Positions 35,790 to 44,886 of a stretch of 64,000 bases of DNA are shown here, piece after piece; the stretch's first letter is position 1; every line of letters starts with the position of its first letter. The stretch covers positions 186,001 through 250,000 of the forward strand of contig CANGFO010000001.1 in the NCBI GenBank assembly GCA_947453195.1. The letters are read 5' to 3'. The position numbers and the translations under genes were made by a program. The notes beneath the pieces are model-generated. The model worked only from the letters and a program-made list of their open reading frames with translations, was not told the origin of the DNA and searched no databases. Source of the DNA: Flavobacteriaceae bacterium (GTDB lineage Bacteria; Bacteroidota; Bacteroidia; Flavobacteriales; Flavobacteriaceae).

Positions 35790-36281
35790 TTAGTTTTGTA
35801 AAATTTCCAAAGACACATTAATGTAGCCTGCGCCGCTACTAGAGGCAATGGTGAAAAAAGCTTTTTTAGATAAGTCAATTTCTCTCCCTCTTACAAATGG
35901 CCCCCTATCGGTAATTTCTACCACTACTGTTTTTCCGTTTGCAATATTGGTTGCTTTAATTTTGGTCCCAAATGGAAGCGTTTTATGGGCGGCTGTAAGT
36001 TTATTCATGTCGTATATTCTTCCGCTTGCCGTACGTCGTCCATGAAATTTATTAGCATAATAGGAAGCCCTAGCAGTTTTTTTGTAGGGCTTGAATTTGC
36101 CTTTATAGGCAGTAACCGAATCAGTTACAACCAAATCCTTTTCGGATGAATTTGGTTTTTTTACCGAATCTTTACTGATTATTTTGGCGTCCTTCTTTCC
36201 AATAAGAATGGATTGCGCAAAAAAGCTGGTGCCTAGTAACGCTATTAGTATAACAAGAAGTTTTGGTATTCTTTTTTTCAT
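35790..36281 (-). CDS. RlpA-like double-psi beta-barrel protein
   Basis: The 163-residue product has a signal peptide ([17 protein letters not shown]), a linker, and a double-psi beta-barrel domain (about 68-163) with [30 protein letters not shown] and [18 protein letters not shown]. RlpA proteins cleave glycan strands lacking stem peptides at the septum. H99 and D125 match two residues I recall as catalytic in the Pseudomonas enzyme, but the third position, normally Glu in GE.FD, is R88 here. There is no SPOR domain and no lipobox. Lytic activity is therefore uncertain. Confidence 0.88.
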   Translation of the reverse strand: MKKRIPKLLVILIALLGTSFFAQSILIGKKDAKIISKDSVKKPNSSEKDLVVTDSVTAYKGKFKPYKKTARASYYANKFHGRRTASGRIYDMNKLTAAHKTLPFGTKIKATNIANGKTVVVEITDRGPFVRGREIDLSKKAFFTIASSSGAGYINVSLEILQN

Positions 36282-36344
36282 CTTTGATGAGTTTCAATTG
36301 ATATTAGTTTTTTAGATAAGTTATTTACCAATAAAACTAATGTA

Positions 36345-36767
36345 TTAGAACCATAAATGCCAAGGGATTCTAGATAATATCAGTACTAAACCCAATCCAT
36401 AAAAAATGGAAATTGTTTTAAATTTTGCTTCGCTTGAAGTAACTTTTTTATGTTTAGACCAACCAATGGTGATGAATACAAGTGCAATTATGTTTATTAA
36501 TGGATGCTCTAAAGCAGTTAATCTCATGGCAGCATTACTCATTTCACTTAATCCTGCTTTTCCAAGAGGAGACACAAAATATAATACTAATCCTACTAAT
36601 AATTGAATATGAGCAGCGATCAAACCAAGTAAAGCTAAGGTCCTGTCTTTGGCGGTAAATTCTTTTTTTGAAGCCATCCCAACAATTGAATTAAGAACGG
36701 CAACTACTAATAACAAAAGCGCTAAATAAGCCCACCCTGAGTGAAATTTTTGAATAAATTCGTACAT
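36345..36767 (-). CDS. Small four-helix membrane protein, function unknown
   Basis: With the ATG at 36767 the product is 140 residues and has about four hydrophobic helices: WAYLALLLLVVAVLNSIVGM, LALLGLIAAHIQLLVGLVLYFV, LINIIALVFITIGW and the C-terminal YGLGLVLILSRIPWHLWF. Histidines in the helices (for example AAHIQLL and LEHPLIN) have led some homologues to be labelled cytochrome b-like, but I see no proven heme pair. A promoter box lies 18 bases upstream of this start, favouring it over the frame start at 36788. Confidence 0.75.
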   Translation of the reverse strand: MYEFIQKFHSGWAYLALLLLVVAVLNSIVGMASKKEFTAKDRTLALLGLIAAHIQLLVGLVLYFVSPLGKAGLSEMSNAAMRLTALEHPLINIIALVFITIGWSKHKKVTSSEAKFKTISIFYGLGLVLILSRIPWHLWF

Positions 36768-36785
36768 ATAATTTTTTTGTTTTAA

Positions 36786-36793
36786 CAAATATA
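36786..36793 (-). promoter_or_regulatory. -7 box for the small membrane protein
   Basis: Minus-strand TATATTTG matches TAnnTTTG and lies between the upstream terminator and the ATG at 36767. Confidence 0.5.
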
Positions 36794-36812
36794 CAGAAAA
36801 ATTGGAATAAAA

Positions 36813-36840
36813 AAAACCTCTTCGGTTAGGAAGAGGTTTT
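36813..36840 (-). terminator. Terminator of the second TonB receptor gene
   Basis: AAAACCTCTT and its complement around an eight-base loop; on the minus strand it ends in eight T. It lies 21 bases past the receptor stop. Confidence 0.9.
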
Positions 36841-36861
36841 AAATATTAGGAAAGGGACTTA

Positions 36862-39669
36862 TTAGAAATTATAAGAAACCCCAAAGTTCCATGTTCTTCC
36901 GTAACCAAAGAATACTTTATTTGCTGTAGCAACACCATTATAAGTAGCTCCTGCTTGTTGGTATGTTTGAGTACCAGATTTAATATCATCTGCAAAAATA
37001 TTAGTGCTTGACTCAGCAATATATATTTTATCAAATACGTTGTTCATGTTAAATCTGAAGTTAACAGAATCACTTTTGTCTTTTCCAACTAACATTTTAT
37101 ATGTGAAACCTGCATCAGCAACACCAAAATTTGGTAATTGTAAAGAACCTTTATTAGTTTCTGTTCCAAAATTTGTAGGAGAAATATTTGCATACAATTT
37201 ATCATAGTAATTGTAGTTAGCATCTAAAGTAAATCTTTTAACTACTTCATAGCTAGCTCCAATTGCCGCTGTAAGTTGTGCAGCATTTCCAACTTTTACT
37301 TTGTCTAAGTATAATGTTTGAGCTGTACCACCTGCGATCGGATTGTTGGACACATCAAAACGGTTGCTTGTTGCATTTCCTGAGTAAACCCAGTTCCCAA
37401 CAGATACCATTCCGTTTAATCTTAATTTAGTTAATAATTTAGCGTTCATATCTAACTCAACTCCTGAATGAGTTTCGTTTACACCAGAAAAAGTATAATA
37501 TCCACCAGGATTGTTTGTTTGGTCTGAATCAGTTCCTGTTGTAAATCTGTTTTTCCAAGTAGTGTAGTATATATTCAAGTTAGCATTAAATATTGAAGAG
37601 TGGTACCCATATCCAGCTTCTGCAGATTGAATATTTTCGTTTACTAAATTGTCATTTACAATATTAGCATTGTTTGGATAAACTGCATTTAAGAATGGTT
37701 GTTTAGAGTACATACCAGCATTAACAAACACATTCATTTTAGAATTTAAGTTGTAATTAACTCCAGCTTTAACATCGCCTCCCATTAAATTTTTATATCC
37801 AGTTTTAGCTATAGGATCTGAAGCTAAATATTTAAAATAATCATCTCTTTTGAAACCTTGTTGAGAGATAGCTGCTTGAATAAATGCAGATAAATTATTT
37901 TTAGAATACTCTAATTGAGTGAATGCACCATACCAATTAACATTTGAGGTGTTATAGTAATTAATTTTTTGTTGATAATCAGTATTCACAAATGGATTAC
38001 CACTTGGTTTTGGAGCGTAAACTGTAGAATAATAATTGTAAACCCCTAATTGATTTGCATCTGATTTATCTTTAAAACTAGCAGCACCATATAAATTAAC
38101 CAAGTTTTGATAGTGAATTCCTTTATATAATCTTCCTTCTACACCAAAATCTAATGTTAAATTATCAGTTAATTTTTTATCTAAATTAATAACACCGCCA
38201 TACCAGTCGTGAGAGTTAACTGAAGCTATTTGAGAAATACCTGAAGTGTTGTTTATAACAGTATTACTTCCAACTTTATTGCTTCCTGTATCACTCGAAT
38301 TTATTGCGCCGTTTGTAATGTCTCTAGTTTGAGAAGTAGTTCCTAATACAACAGGTAAACCTGAATTCCAAGAACTGATTAAATCAAAATTGATTATTCC
38401 GTTTGCATCTCTCAAATAATTATTAGCAGAATATGGATTATTACCTCTAATACCTCCTACAGAAGTAGTTCCTCCACCACGGCCCCAAGAACCATAGATA
38501 ACTGTAGATAAAGCTGTTTTTTCATTGATTTTATAATCCCAGTTAAAAGAAGCTACTGGTTTGTGGTAGTAGTTAGTTTTTAAACTAGCTTGTTGTCCGT
38601 TCATGTAACCCCAATCAGCATTGTATTTAATATTTGGCTCATCAATTCCGTTACCATATTTAATATAGTCAGTAAGAGCCACCGAAGTAGATCTTTGGTT
38701 ATGCCATTGCGGAGCTCCAGTAAATGTAACTTGGAAATTATGTTTTTGATTTAATTTGTAACCAAATGCCATAAAATAATTTGCACCTTCAAATTTTGTT
38801 CCGTCAGCATACATATTTCCAGCAGTTCTACTTAATAAAACTGAAGCTGAAAAGCCGTTTTTCATTAATCCTGTGTTATAAGAAGCTTGAGTTTTTAAAT
38901 AGTCATTATTTGCAACCATTGAAGAAACAGAACCACCTTCTTTCATATCTGAAGTTTTAGTGACAACGTTAATTGTTCCTCCTACAGAAGATATAGCTAA
39001 TTTAGAAGCTCCTAAACCTCTTTGTACTTGCATTGCAGAAGTAACATCAGATAACCCTGCCCAGTTACTCCAGTAAACCGAACTGTTTTCCATATCGTTA
39101 ACAGGAACTCCGTTTATCATTACCGCAACATTTTTTTGATCAAATCCACGAATAACTACTCTTGAATCTCCAAATCCACCTCCAGATTTACTTGCGTATA
39201 CAGAAGGAGTACTTTTTAAAATTTCAGGAAATTCTAAGTTACCTAATTTTTGTTGAATTTCCGCAGCTCTAATTGTAGATACTGCTATAGGAGTTTTTCT
39301 GTCTTTAGCAACGTCAATTAAACTACCTTTAACAACAACATCTTCTAATTGGTTTGAATTAGAAACCAATTTAATTGAACCTAAATCAACAGTTTCTCCT
39401 TTGTTTACTTTAAAGCTAACTGTTTGAGATTGAAATCCTACATAAGAAATTACTACTTGACCTGAAGTGGCTGTAGTGTTTAAAATAAATTTACCATCCA
39501 TGTCAGTTGAAGCTCCACTTGTAGAACCTTTAACTAAAACATTTACGCCTGGTAGAGCTGCTTTAAGCTCATTGTCCAATACAGTTCCTTTTATTTTCCC
39601 TTGAGAAAACATGGTTGTAGCCATTAAAAGAAACAAAATTGAAAATAAATTCATAGTACTTTTTTTCAT
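36862..39669 (-). CDS. TonB-dependent receptor with carboxypeptidase-regulatory-like domain
   Basis: The 935-residue product has a signal peptide (FSILFLLMATTMFSQG), an N-terminal CarboxypepD_reg-like domain (about 24-110; IKGTVLDNELKAALPGVNVLVKG), a plug (about 125-245; RVVIRGFDQKNVAVMINGVPVNDMENS) and a beta-barrel that ends RTWNFGVSYNF with a terminal phenylalanine. It imports an unknown substrate using TonB energy. It stands alone without a SusD-like or lipoprotein partner, unlike the receptor at 20467. An imperfect dyad 54 bases upstream may be a regulatory site. A second in-frame ATG lies five codons in. Confidence 0.93.
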   Translation of the reverse strand: MKKSTMNLFSILFLLMATTMFSQGKIKGTVLDNELKAALPGVNVLVKGSTSGASTDMDGKFILNTTATSGQVVISYVGFQSQTVSFKVNKGETVDLGSIKLVSNSNQLEDVVVKGSLIDVAKDRKTPIAVSTIRAAEIQQKLGNLEFPEILKSTPSVYASKSGGGFGDSRVVIRGFDQKNVAVMINGVPVNDMENSSVYWSNWAGLSDVTSAMQVQRGLGASKLAISSVGGTINVVTKTSDMKEGGSVSSMVANNDYLKTQASYNTGLMKNGFSASVLLSRTAGNMYADGTKFEGANYFMAFGYKLNQKHNFQVTFTGAPQWHNQRSTSVALTDYIKYGNGIDEPNIKYNADWGYMNGQQASLKTNYYHKPVASFNWDYKINEKTALSTVIYGSWGRGGGTTSVGGIRGNNPYSANNYLRDANGIINFDLISSWNSGLPVVLGTTSQTRDITNGAINSSDTGSNKVGSNTVINNTSGISQIASVNSHDWYGGVINLDKKLTDNLTLDFGVEGRLYKGIHYQNLVNLYGAASFKDKSDANQLGVYNYYSTVYAPKPSGNPFVNTDYQQKINYYNTSNVNWYGAFTQLEYSKNNLSAFIQAAISQQGFKRDDYFKYLASDPIAKTGYKNLMGGDVKAGVNYNLNSKMNVFVNAGMYSKQPFLNAVYPNNANIVNDNLVNENIQSAEAGYGYHSSIFNANLNIYYTTWKNRFTTGTDSDQTNNPGGYYTFSGVNETHSGVELDMNAKLLTKLRLNGMVSVGNWVYSGNATSNRFDVSNNPIAGGTAQTLYLDKVKVGNAAQLTAAIGASYEVVKRFTLDANYNYYDKLYANISPTNFGTETNKGSLQLPNFGVADAGFTYKMLVGKDKSDSVNFRFNMNNVFDKIYIAESSTNIFADDIKSGTQTYQQAGATYNGVATANKVFFGYGRTWNFGVSYNF

Positions 39670-39722
39670 GTCTTTTTGTTTTTGTTTTTAAAATTTCTGC
39701 AAATTTCTTATATAATTACTTT

Positions 39723-39753
39723 ATCGATGTTAATTAAATGTTAACAAATCGAT
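39723..39753. promoter_or_regulatory. Operator-like dyad upstream of the TonB receptor
   Basis: ATCGAT-GTTAA, a seven-base centre, TTAAC, two bases, ATCGAT: an imperfect inverted repeat 54 bases before the ATG, where a promoter would be expected. No regulator is identified. Confidence 0.3.
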
Positions 39754-39835
39754 TTTCAGTGCATTATTCACAATCAACAATTGTTTTTTGTAAAATCTCT
39801 AAATTATTAATAGTAAATCAATTAAATGCATAAAA

Positions 39836-39868
39836 AAACCTCAATACTACTATTTAATATTGAGGTTT
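39836..39868 (-). terminator. Terminator of pgi
   Basis: Eleven-base stem (AAACCTCAATA and complement) around an 11-base AT-rich loop, followed on the minus strand by a T-run, 24 bases beyond the pgi stop. Confidence 0.85.
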
Positions 39869-39891
39869 GTTATTTCAATTGTACTAATTTG

Positions 39892-41532
39892 CTATTTTTT
39901 TAGGAAGTGTTTAAGTAATAAATTAGTGGAACTATCGTGATGCGCCACCTTATTATTATTAATTTCATCTAATATAGAATTGGCTAATTGCTTGCCTAAT
40001 TCTACACCCCATTGATCATAACTAAAAACATTCCAAATGATTCCTTGCACAAATATTTTGTGTTCATACATAGCCACTAAACTTCCAAGACTTTCAGGAG
40101 TTAATTGATCAATAAGAATTGTGTTAGTAGGTTTGTTTCCAGTAAAAACCTTAAATGGTTTTAAATAAGCTGCTTTAGCTTTTTCTAACCCTTGTTTATC
40201 AAATTCCTCTTGTACTTTTTCTGGAGTTTTCCCATTTAACAGTGCTTCGGTTTGAGCGAAGAAATTGGACATTAATTTATTATGGTGGTCTTGATCTCCA
40301 TAAAGAGGTGAAACAAATCCAATAAAATCGGTTGGAATTAATTTTGTTCCTTGGTGAATTAACTGAAAAAAGGCATGTTGCGAATTCGTTCCTGGCTCAC
40401 CCCAAATAATGGTTCCGGTTTGGTAATTCACTGGTTTACCATCTCTTCCAATGCTTTTTCCATTACTTTCCATGATTCCTTGTTGCAAATAAGGAGCTAG
40501 TTTTTGTAAATATTGTGTATAGGGAATAAGGGCTTCGCTTTCAGCACCAAAAAAGTTATTGTACCAAACGCTTAATAGTGCCAAAATTACGGGAATGTTT
40601 TTATCGAATGATTCATTTTTAAAATGCTCATCCATTTGGTTTGCGCCTTTTAATAATTTATCAAAATTATCAAAACCTACAGCCAAACTGATAGACAATC
40701 CCACAGCAGACCAAAGTGAAAAACGACCGCCAACCCAATCCCACATTGGAAAAATGTTATTGGCATCTATTCCAAATTCGGTTACTTTTTGAATGTTTGT
40801 GGAAACGGCAACAAAATGTTTAGCCACATCTTCTTGTTTCGCCGATTTTAAAAACCAACTTCTTATGGTTTCCGAATTGGTTAGTGTTTCTTGTGTTGTA
40901 AATGTTTTCGAAACAATTACAAAAAGCGTTGTTTCGGCATTTACTTTTTTAATAATTTCATTTACATGATCTCCATCTACATTGGAAACAAAATGAACAT
41001 TTAAATGATTTTTATAATACTGTAATGCTTCAACCACCATAGCAGGGCCAAGATCAGACCCTCCAATTCCAATATTTACCACATCGGTGAATGCTTTTCC
41101 GGTATATCCTTTTCTTTCGCCAGATGTAATTTCTTTCGTGAATTTTGCAATGCTGTCTTTCACCGCATATACTTCATCCATTACATTTTTCCCATCAACA
41201 ATATATGAAGCACTTTTTGGCGCTCTTAAAGCAGCATGTAAAACCGCGCGATTTTCAGTTTGATTAATTAATTCACCATTAAAACATTGCTCAATGGCTT
41301 TTTTTAATTGTACTTCTTCAGTTAATTGCAACAATAAATCAAGGGTCTCTGAAGTAATGTTATTTTTTGAATAATCTACCAAAAAATCATTCCACTTTAA
41401 GTGAAATTTTTCAGCTCTTGAAGCATCATTTTGAAACAGTTCTTTAATGGAATTGGATTCCATTAAAGAAAAGTGATTTTTTAAATTTTCCCAAGCTTTA
41501 GTATTGGTCGGGTTGTTAATTGGTAAGGCCAT
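39892..41532 (-). CDS. pgi: Glucose-6-phosphate isomerase
   Basis: The enzyme interconverts glucose 6-phosphate and fructose 6-phosphate in glycolysis and gluconeogenesis. The 546-residue product is of the large (E. coli-like) type. Motifs include [45 protein letters not shown] and [18 protein letters not shown], covering the phosphate-binding loop and catalytic Glu/His region, and [10 protein letters not shown] near the end. It stands alone between its own promoter and terminator. Confidence 0.97.
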   Translation of the reverse strand: MALPINNPTNTKAWENLKNHFSLMESNSIKELFQNDASRAEKFHLKWNDFLVDYSKNNITSETLDLLLQLTEEVQLKKAIEQCFNGELINQTENRAVLHAALRAPKSASYIVDGKNVMDEVYAVKDSIAKFTKEITSGERKGYTGKAFTDVVNIGIGGSDLGPAMVVEALQYYKNHLNVHFVSNVDGDHVNEIIKKVNAETTLFVIVSKTFTTQETLTNSETIRSWFLKSAKQEDVAKHFVAVSTNIQKVTEFGIDANNIFPMWDWVGGRFSLWSAVGLSISLAVGFDNFDKLLKGANQMDEHFKNESFDKNIPVILALLSVWYNNFFGAESEALIPYTQYLQKLAPYLQQGIMESNGKSIGRDGKPVNYQTGTIIWGEPGTNSQHAFFQLIHQGTKLIPTDFIGFVSPLYGDQDHHNKLMSNFFAQTEALLNGKTPEKVQEEFDKQGLEKAKAAYLKPFKVFTGNKPTNTILIDQLTPESLGSLVAMYEHKIFVQGIIWNVFSYDQWGVELGKQLANSILDEINNNKVAHHDSSTNLLLKHFLKK

Positions 41533-41550
41533 ATTATTTTATTTGAGGGA

Positions 41551-41583
41551 CAAAATTAGATAAAAGAATGTATAAAAAACCAA
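41551..41583 (-). promoter_or_regulatory. Promoter of pgi (-7 and -33 elements)
   Basis: On the minus strand TAATTTTG (41558-41551) is preceded by TTG (41583-41581) with a 22-base spacer, the best two-part match to the Bacteroidetes consensus in this window. Confidence 0.55.
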
Positions 41584-41641
41584 TAAATTAGTATTAATAA
41601 TTTATTAATAACAATGCAAACGTTATAGTTGAAGGGGTTTA

Positions 41642-42874
41642 TTATTTTGATTTTTTTCTAAAGGTAATTTCAGCAACACTATCTAATTCTCGTTTTAGCG
41701 GTCGCATAATTTCTTTATAACGAGGCAAGTTTCTGCCTTCCATTGTTTGCGAATTTGGTAATTTTAATTTTAAAGCGTCTACTTGCTGGCCATTTTTCCA
41801 AAATCGGTAGCACACATGCGGACCAGAGGCCAATCCTGTACTTCCCACTTTTCCAATTATTTCCCCTTGTTTTACATGTTGTCCTCTACGTACTAAAATT
41901 CTAGACATGTGAAGGTATTGTGTGGAGTAGGTTTTGTCGTGTTTCACTTTAACAAAATTCCCGTTACCGGTGGTATAACCTGCTTGCTCTACTACTCCAG
42001 TTGCCGTTGTCATAATAGGCGTTCCGGTAGGGGCAGCATAGTCGGTTCCTTTATGAGCTTTCCAAATAAGCTGCACAGGATGAAACCTGTTTTTGGTAAA
42101 ATGAGAGGTGATGTTTACAAATTTCAGTGGTGCTTTTAAGAAAAAGTTTTTTAATGCTTTTCCGTTTTCATCGTAATAATCTGTTTTTCCATTTCGTTCT
42201 TGAGCAAATGGGAACGCATATATTTTTTCTCCTTTGTATTCAAAAAAGGCCGCTCGCAAACTATCAACTCCATCATAAACAGTGTCGTTAATGTATCTTT
42301 CGGTAAAGCTTAAAGCAAATTTATCACCTTTTCTAGATTTGAAAAAATCGATAGACCAAGCAAAAACTTTGGTTAACCTACCTGAAAGCGTTGGCTCAAT
42401 TTTCATGCTTCGCAAAGTTTGAGTTAATGAACCAGTAAGTTCACCGGCAATGGTTCGAACTTTAAATTTAAGCGGTCTAGTTTTTTTGTATCCAATGATA
42501 GAATCGGTAAGATCAATTAAGTAATAATCTAGTCGGGTAGGTTGGTAAATAAGATACTGTAATTTATGGTATTTATCTTTAGATCTTAGGCAAACATAAG
42601 GTCTCTTAAAACGAACGCTTGTTGAAAAAGAGTCTTTGACAACGCGAATAATATCGGCTGCTTTTTTGCCGTTAAGATTTTGTTTTTTTAATATTCTCTC
42701 AAAAGTATCTTGACTTTGAATGGTGTCGTAATGCACATTAAATTCATCGTAGTGAAAGCCAAAATCAATCACAGGTTTTTGAGGTTCAGCATTTTCAATA
42801 ACAAAATCTTCCTCTGAATTATTACAAGAGGATAACGCTAGTAAAACACAAATAAGAAATGCAATTTTTTTCAA
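41642..42874 (-). CDS. M23-family peptidoglycan endopeptidase-like lipoprotein, TTG start
   Basis: The start codon is TTG at 42874: no ATG lies near in frame, and the frame gives a perfect lipoprotein signal (KKIAFLICVLLALSSC, lipidated C17). The C-terminal LytM domain (about 255-375) has H274 and D278 in HKGTD and H322 in LHMSR. The expected HxH is PHVC (H353, C355), so the third zinc ligand is Cys instead of His. M23 enzymes cut peptidoglycan cross-links. The N-terminal 230 residues may be regulatory. It follows kynA by 16 bases, probably in one operon. Confidence 0.9.
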   Translation of the reverse strand: MKKIAFLICVLLALSSCNNSEEDFVIENAEPQKPVIDFGFHYDEFNVHYDTIQSQDTFERILKKQNLNGKKAADIIRVVKDSFSTSVRFKRPYVCLRSKDKYHKLQYLIYQPTRLDYYLIDLTDSIIGYKKTRPLKFKVRTIAGELTGSLTQTLRSMKIEPTLSGRLTKVFAWSIDFFKSRKGDKFALSFTERYINDTVYDGVDSLRAAFFEYKGEKIYAFPFAQERNGKTDYYDENGKALKNFFLKAPLKFVNITSHFTKNRFHPVQLIWKAHKGTDYAAPTGTPIMTTATGVVEQAGYTTGNGNFVKVKHDKTYSTQYLHMSRILVRRGQHVKQGEIIGKVGSTGLASGPHVCYRFWKNGQQVDALKLKLPNSQTMEGRNLPRYKEIMRPLKRELDSVAEITFRKKSK

Positions 42875-42890
42875 AAAGCTGGAATTTATT

Positions 42891-43817
42891 TTAACAATCT
42901 TCTCCCCAATTTTTCAATTCTTCTTCACTCCAAAGTTCTGGAAAGAAAATTCGTCTTTGGTATTTTGGATGCATGTATTTTTTCCAATCACTACCTCCAG
43001 TTGCTTCCCCTGATCCTTGTCCGCTTTCAATATATTTTTTGGCAGTATTTAAATGACCCATAACCCAAGTTATGTTTACCGTTTTATCATAATGCCTCAT
43101 AGCAGCAACTAACTCGGTATTTTTTTGATCAGCATCTGGAAGTTGCTTGAATTTTTGCCAAAGGTTGGTTGTATTATGCGCTTCCATGTAACGTAAAAAT
43201 TCGTCTTTGTATTTTCTTTCAAATTCAAGAATTAAGAACGATTTTTCACCTGTTTTATAATCTTTTCCTGCAGCTTGCCAATACAAATGTTCAAATGCAT
43301 GGGAGTAAGGCGTATTTCTATCGATTGTAGCTCTAAATCGATGGTCAATTAAATTGATTAAATCGGTAGAAGCAAATTCTATTAATCGATATTGAGCACT
43401 TTGAAACCCACTAGCAGGGGTTAAGGTATTTCTAAATTTCATATACTGCTCTACTTCCATTCCTTCTCCCATGATGGTAAATGAAGTGGTAAGCATATCA
43501 AAATAGCGACTAATTCGCATCATTTTTTCGGCAAAGAAACTAGTCTCGGGCTTTTCTATGGTACAAACTTGATCTATTTCCCACAGAATCATCTTGAATA
43601 ACAATTCGTTAACTTGATGGTACATGATAAAGACCATTTCATCAGGCAAAACCGTTCTTTGTGTTTGTAAATTAAGCAAAGCATCGGTTTGGATATAATC
43701 CCAATAGGTAATTGGTTTAGACCAAAGCAACCCTTCCAGGTGTGTGTCTGTTTTTTGATTTATAGCCTCAAATTTTTTTTCTAATTCGGCTATTAGTTTG
43801 GTAGTATCTGGTGTCAT
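42891..43817 (-). CDS. kynA: Tryptophan 2,3-dioxygenase
   Basis: This heme enzyme opens the indole ring of tryptophan to N-formylkynurenine, the first step of the kynurenine pathway. The 308-residue product has the substrate-site segment MYHQVNELLFK (H67), the likely axial heme ligand H255 in MGHLNTAKKYIE and the ATGGS loop at 272-276 followed by DWKKYMHP. No other kynurenine genes are adjacent, but a 3-hydroxyanthranilate dioxygenase is present at 24597. Its ATG overlaps the DUF3108 stop as ATGA, so expression is coupled. Confidence 0.93.
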   Translation of the reverse strand: MTPDTTKLIAELEKKFEAINQKTDTHLEGLLWSKPITYWDYIQTDALLNLQTQRTVLPDEMVFIMYHQVNELLFKMILWEIDQVCTIEKPETSFFAEKMMRISRYFDMLTTSFTIMGEGMEVEQYMKFRNTLTPASGFQSAQYRLIEFASTDLINLIDHRFRATIDRNTPYSHAFEHLYWQAAGKDYKTGEKSFLILEFERKYKDEFLRYMEAHNTTNLWQKFKQLPDADQKNTELVAAMRHYDKTVNITWVMGHLNTAKKYIESGQGSGEATGGSDWKKYMHPKYQRRIFFPELWSEEELKNWGEDC

Positions 43818-44590
43818 TGGGTAACTTTTATGGTAAATGGATTTGATAATCCTTTAAATGATTCTAAATCTGCTTTTAAAGATCCTATAGCTAAACTTGC
43901 TTTAATTCGAAGCGGTAACTTATTGGCATCATCTGAAACCCAAACGGTTACACTTTCTTGTTCTTTAAAAACACGTCCTGCTTGAACTAATGGTCTAAAA
44001 ATCATACTAGGAACTAGGCCAAATTTAGTTTCTAAATCTTCATTTCCAATGTATTTTAACTTAAATTTTGTGGTTTCTTGATCGAAAAACATGTCTATTG
44101 CTATCGATTCTCCAATCTTTAATTTATCTACACTGGGGTGTTTTCTTAAGTAATAAAAAGTAGAAACAATATCTTGAATATTTTCTGGAGTTGTAAAAGT
44201 TTGAGAGGAATTGTTTTTATAATCTTTAACTAAAATGGTGTTTTTATCTTGATTAAAAAATCCTTCTTCATCTTTAGTATAGCCGCCTTCATCTATTTTT
44301 CGAACATATTGGTAGGGTTTGCCAGTAGCTTTATCAAAATAGGTTTCATAGTTATCCTCAACATTAAAAATCCATTTAGACATTCCGGTAGTGTAACCCC
44401 TTCCTACGGCATGGTATACTTTTTTGTTGTTTTTAACCGCTTCTTTTACCTCAAGTGTGGCATAACCAGCAGTTACTAATCCATAATGAATTCGGAATTT
44501 AAACCATTCGCCTGTATCAAAGGGTGCGTCTTGAAGGGTATCAAAACTTACAGAAAGAAAAATTAAAGCAAGAACTAGTATCTTTTTCAT
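43814..44590 (-). CDS. DUF3108 domain-containing exported protein
   Basis: The 258-residue product has a signal peptide (LVLALIFLSVSFDTLQDAPF) and the DUF3108 layout: GEWFKFRIHYGLVTAGYATLEV at the N-terminus, then FNVEDNYETYFDKATGKPY and VWVSDDANKLPLRIKAS. The family is periplasmic or surface-associated and of unknown biochemical role. It starts the operon DUF3108-kynA-M23, with its own promoter box. Coupling of an envelope protein to tryptophan dioxygenase by ATGA is odd and is probably transcriptional economy rather than shared function. Confidence 0.85.
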   Translation of the reverse strand: MKKILVLALIFLSVSFDTLQDAPFDTGEWFKFRIHYGLVTAGYATLEVKEAVKNNKKVYHAVGRGYTTGMSKWIFNVEDNYETYFDKATGKPYQYVRKIDEGGYTKDEEGFFNQDKNTILVKDYKNNSSQTFTTPENIQDIVSTFYYLRKHPSVDKLKIGESIAIDMFFDQETTKFKLKYIGNEDLETKFGLVPSMIFRPLVQAGRVFKEQESVTVWVSDDANKLPLRIKASLAIGSLKADLESFKGLSNPFTIKVTQ

Positions 44591-44635
44591 TTGAATAAAA
44601 TTTAGAGCATACCTTTATTAAAGCAATTTCTGTTC

Positions 44636-44643
44636 CAAATATA
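44636..44643 (-). promoter_or_regulatory. -7 box for the DUF3108-kynA-M23 operon
   Basis: Minus-strand TATATTTG matches TAnnTTTG, 45 bases before the ATG at 44590 and directly after the preceding terminator. Confidence 0.5.
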
Positions 44644-44652
44644 TTAAAACAA

Positions 44653-44683
44653 AAAAACTCCATCAAATAATGATGGAGTTTTT
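44653..44683 (-). terminator. Terminator in the hppD-DUF3108 gap
   Basis: AAAAACTCCATCA and complement around AATAA, 13 bp stem, followed on the minus strand by TTTTTTTGTTTT. It lies 204 bases after the hppD stop, farther than other terminators here. Confidence 0.9.
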
Positions 44684-44765
44684 GTACTATTAACCAACCT
44701 AAAAACTATAAATTATGAAAATTTATATAAAAAATTAATGGAAACCACTCCTTTAGTTTTTTGTT
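44653..44765 (-). ncRNA. Candidate small RNA between hppD and the DUF3108 gene
   Basis: A minus-strand -7 box (44770-44777) is followed by about 110 bases ending at the strong terminator. Within the interval the 5' end (ACCAA..AAAAACTA in complement) can pair with TAGTTTTT..TTGGT near 44693-44708, closing a long stem before the terminator hairpin. There is no ORF longer than a few codons. It may instead be the 3' UTR of hppD or a processed fragment. Not tested; promoter -33 spacing is 24 bases, slightly long. Confidence 0.35.
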
Positions 44766-44769
44766 GGTA

Positions 44770-44777
44770 CAAAGATA
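44770..44777 (-). promoter_or_regulatory. -7 box inside the hppD-DUF3108 gap
   Basis: Minus-strand TATCTTTG, identical to the boxes before porZ and the 28102 gene, with a TTTG at 44805-44802. It would start a transcript with no obvious protein. Confidence 0.45.
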
Positions 44778-44886
44778 GAAAAGTTGTTAGATTATTCTCA
44801 GCAAAAAATCAACTTTAACATATTTTTATTAATAATATGGTTACTACAACGATATATTATGATAATTTTTCAATAAAATTATCGAT

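Noticed and set aside
44701..44740. Plus-strand leader and ATG at about 44715
   Set aside because: The frame stops after seven codons, so there is no gene in this orientation.
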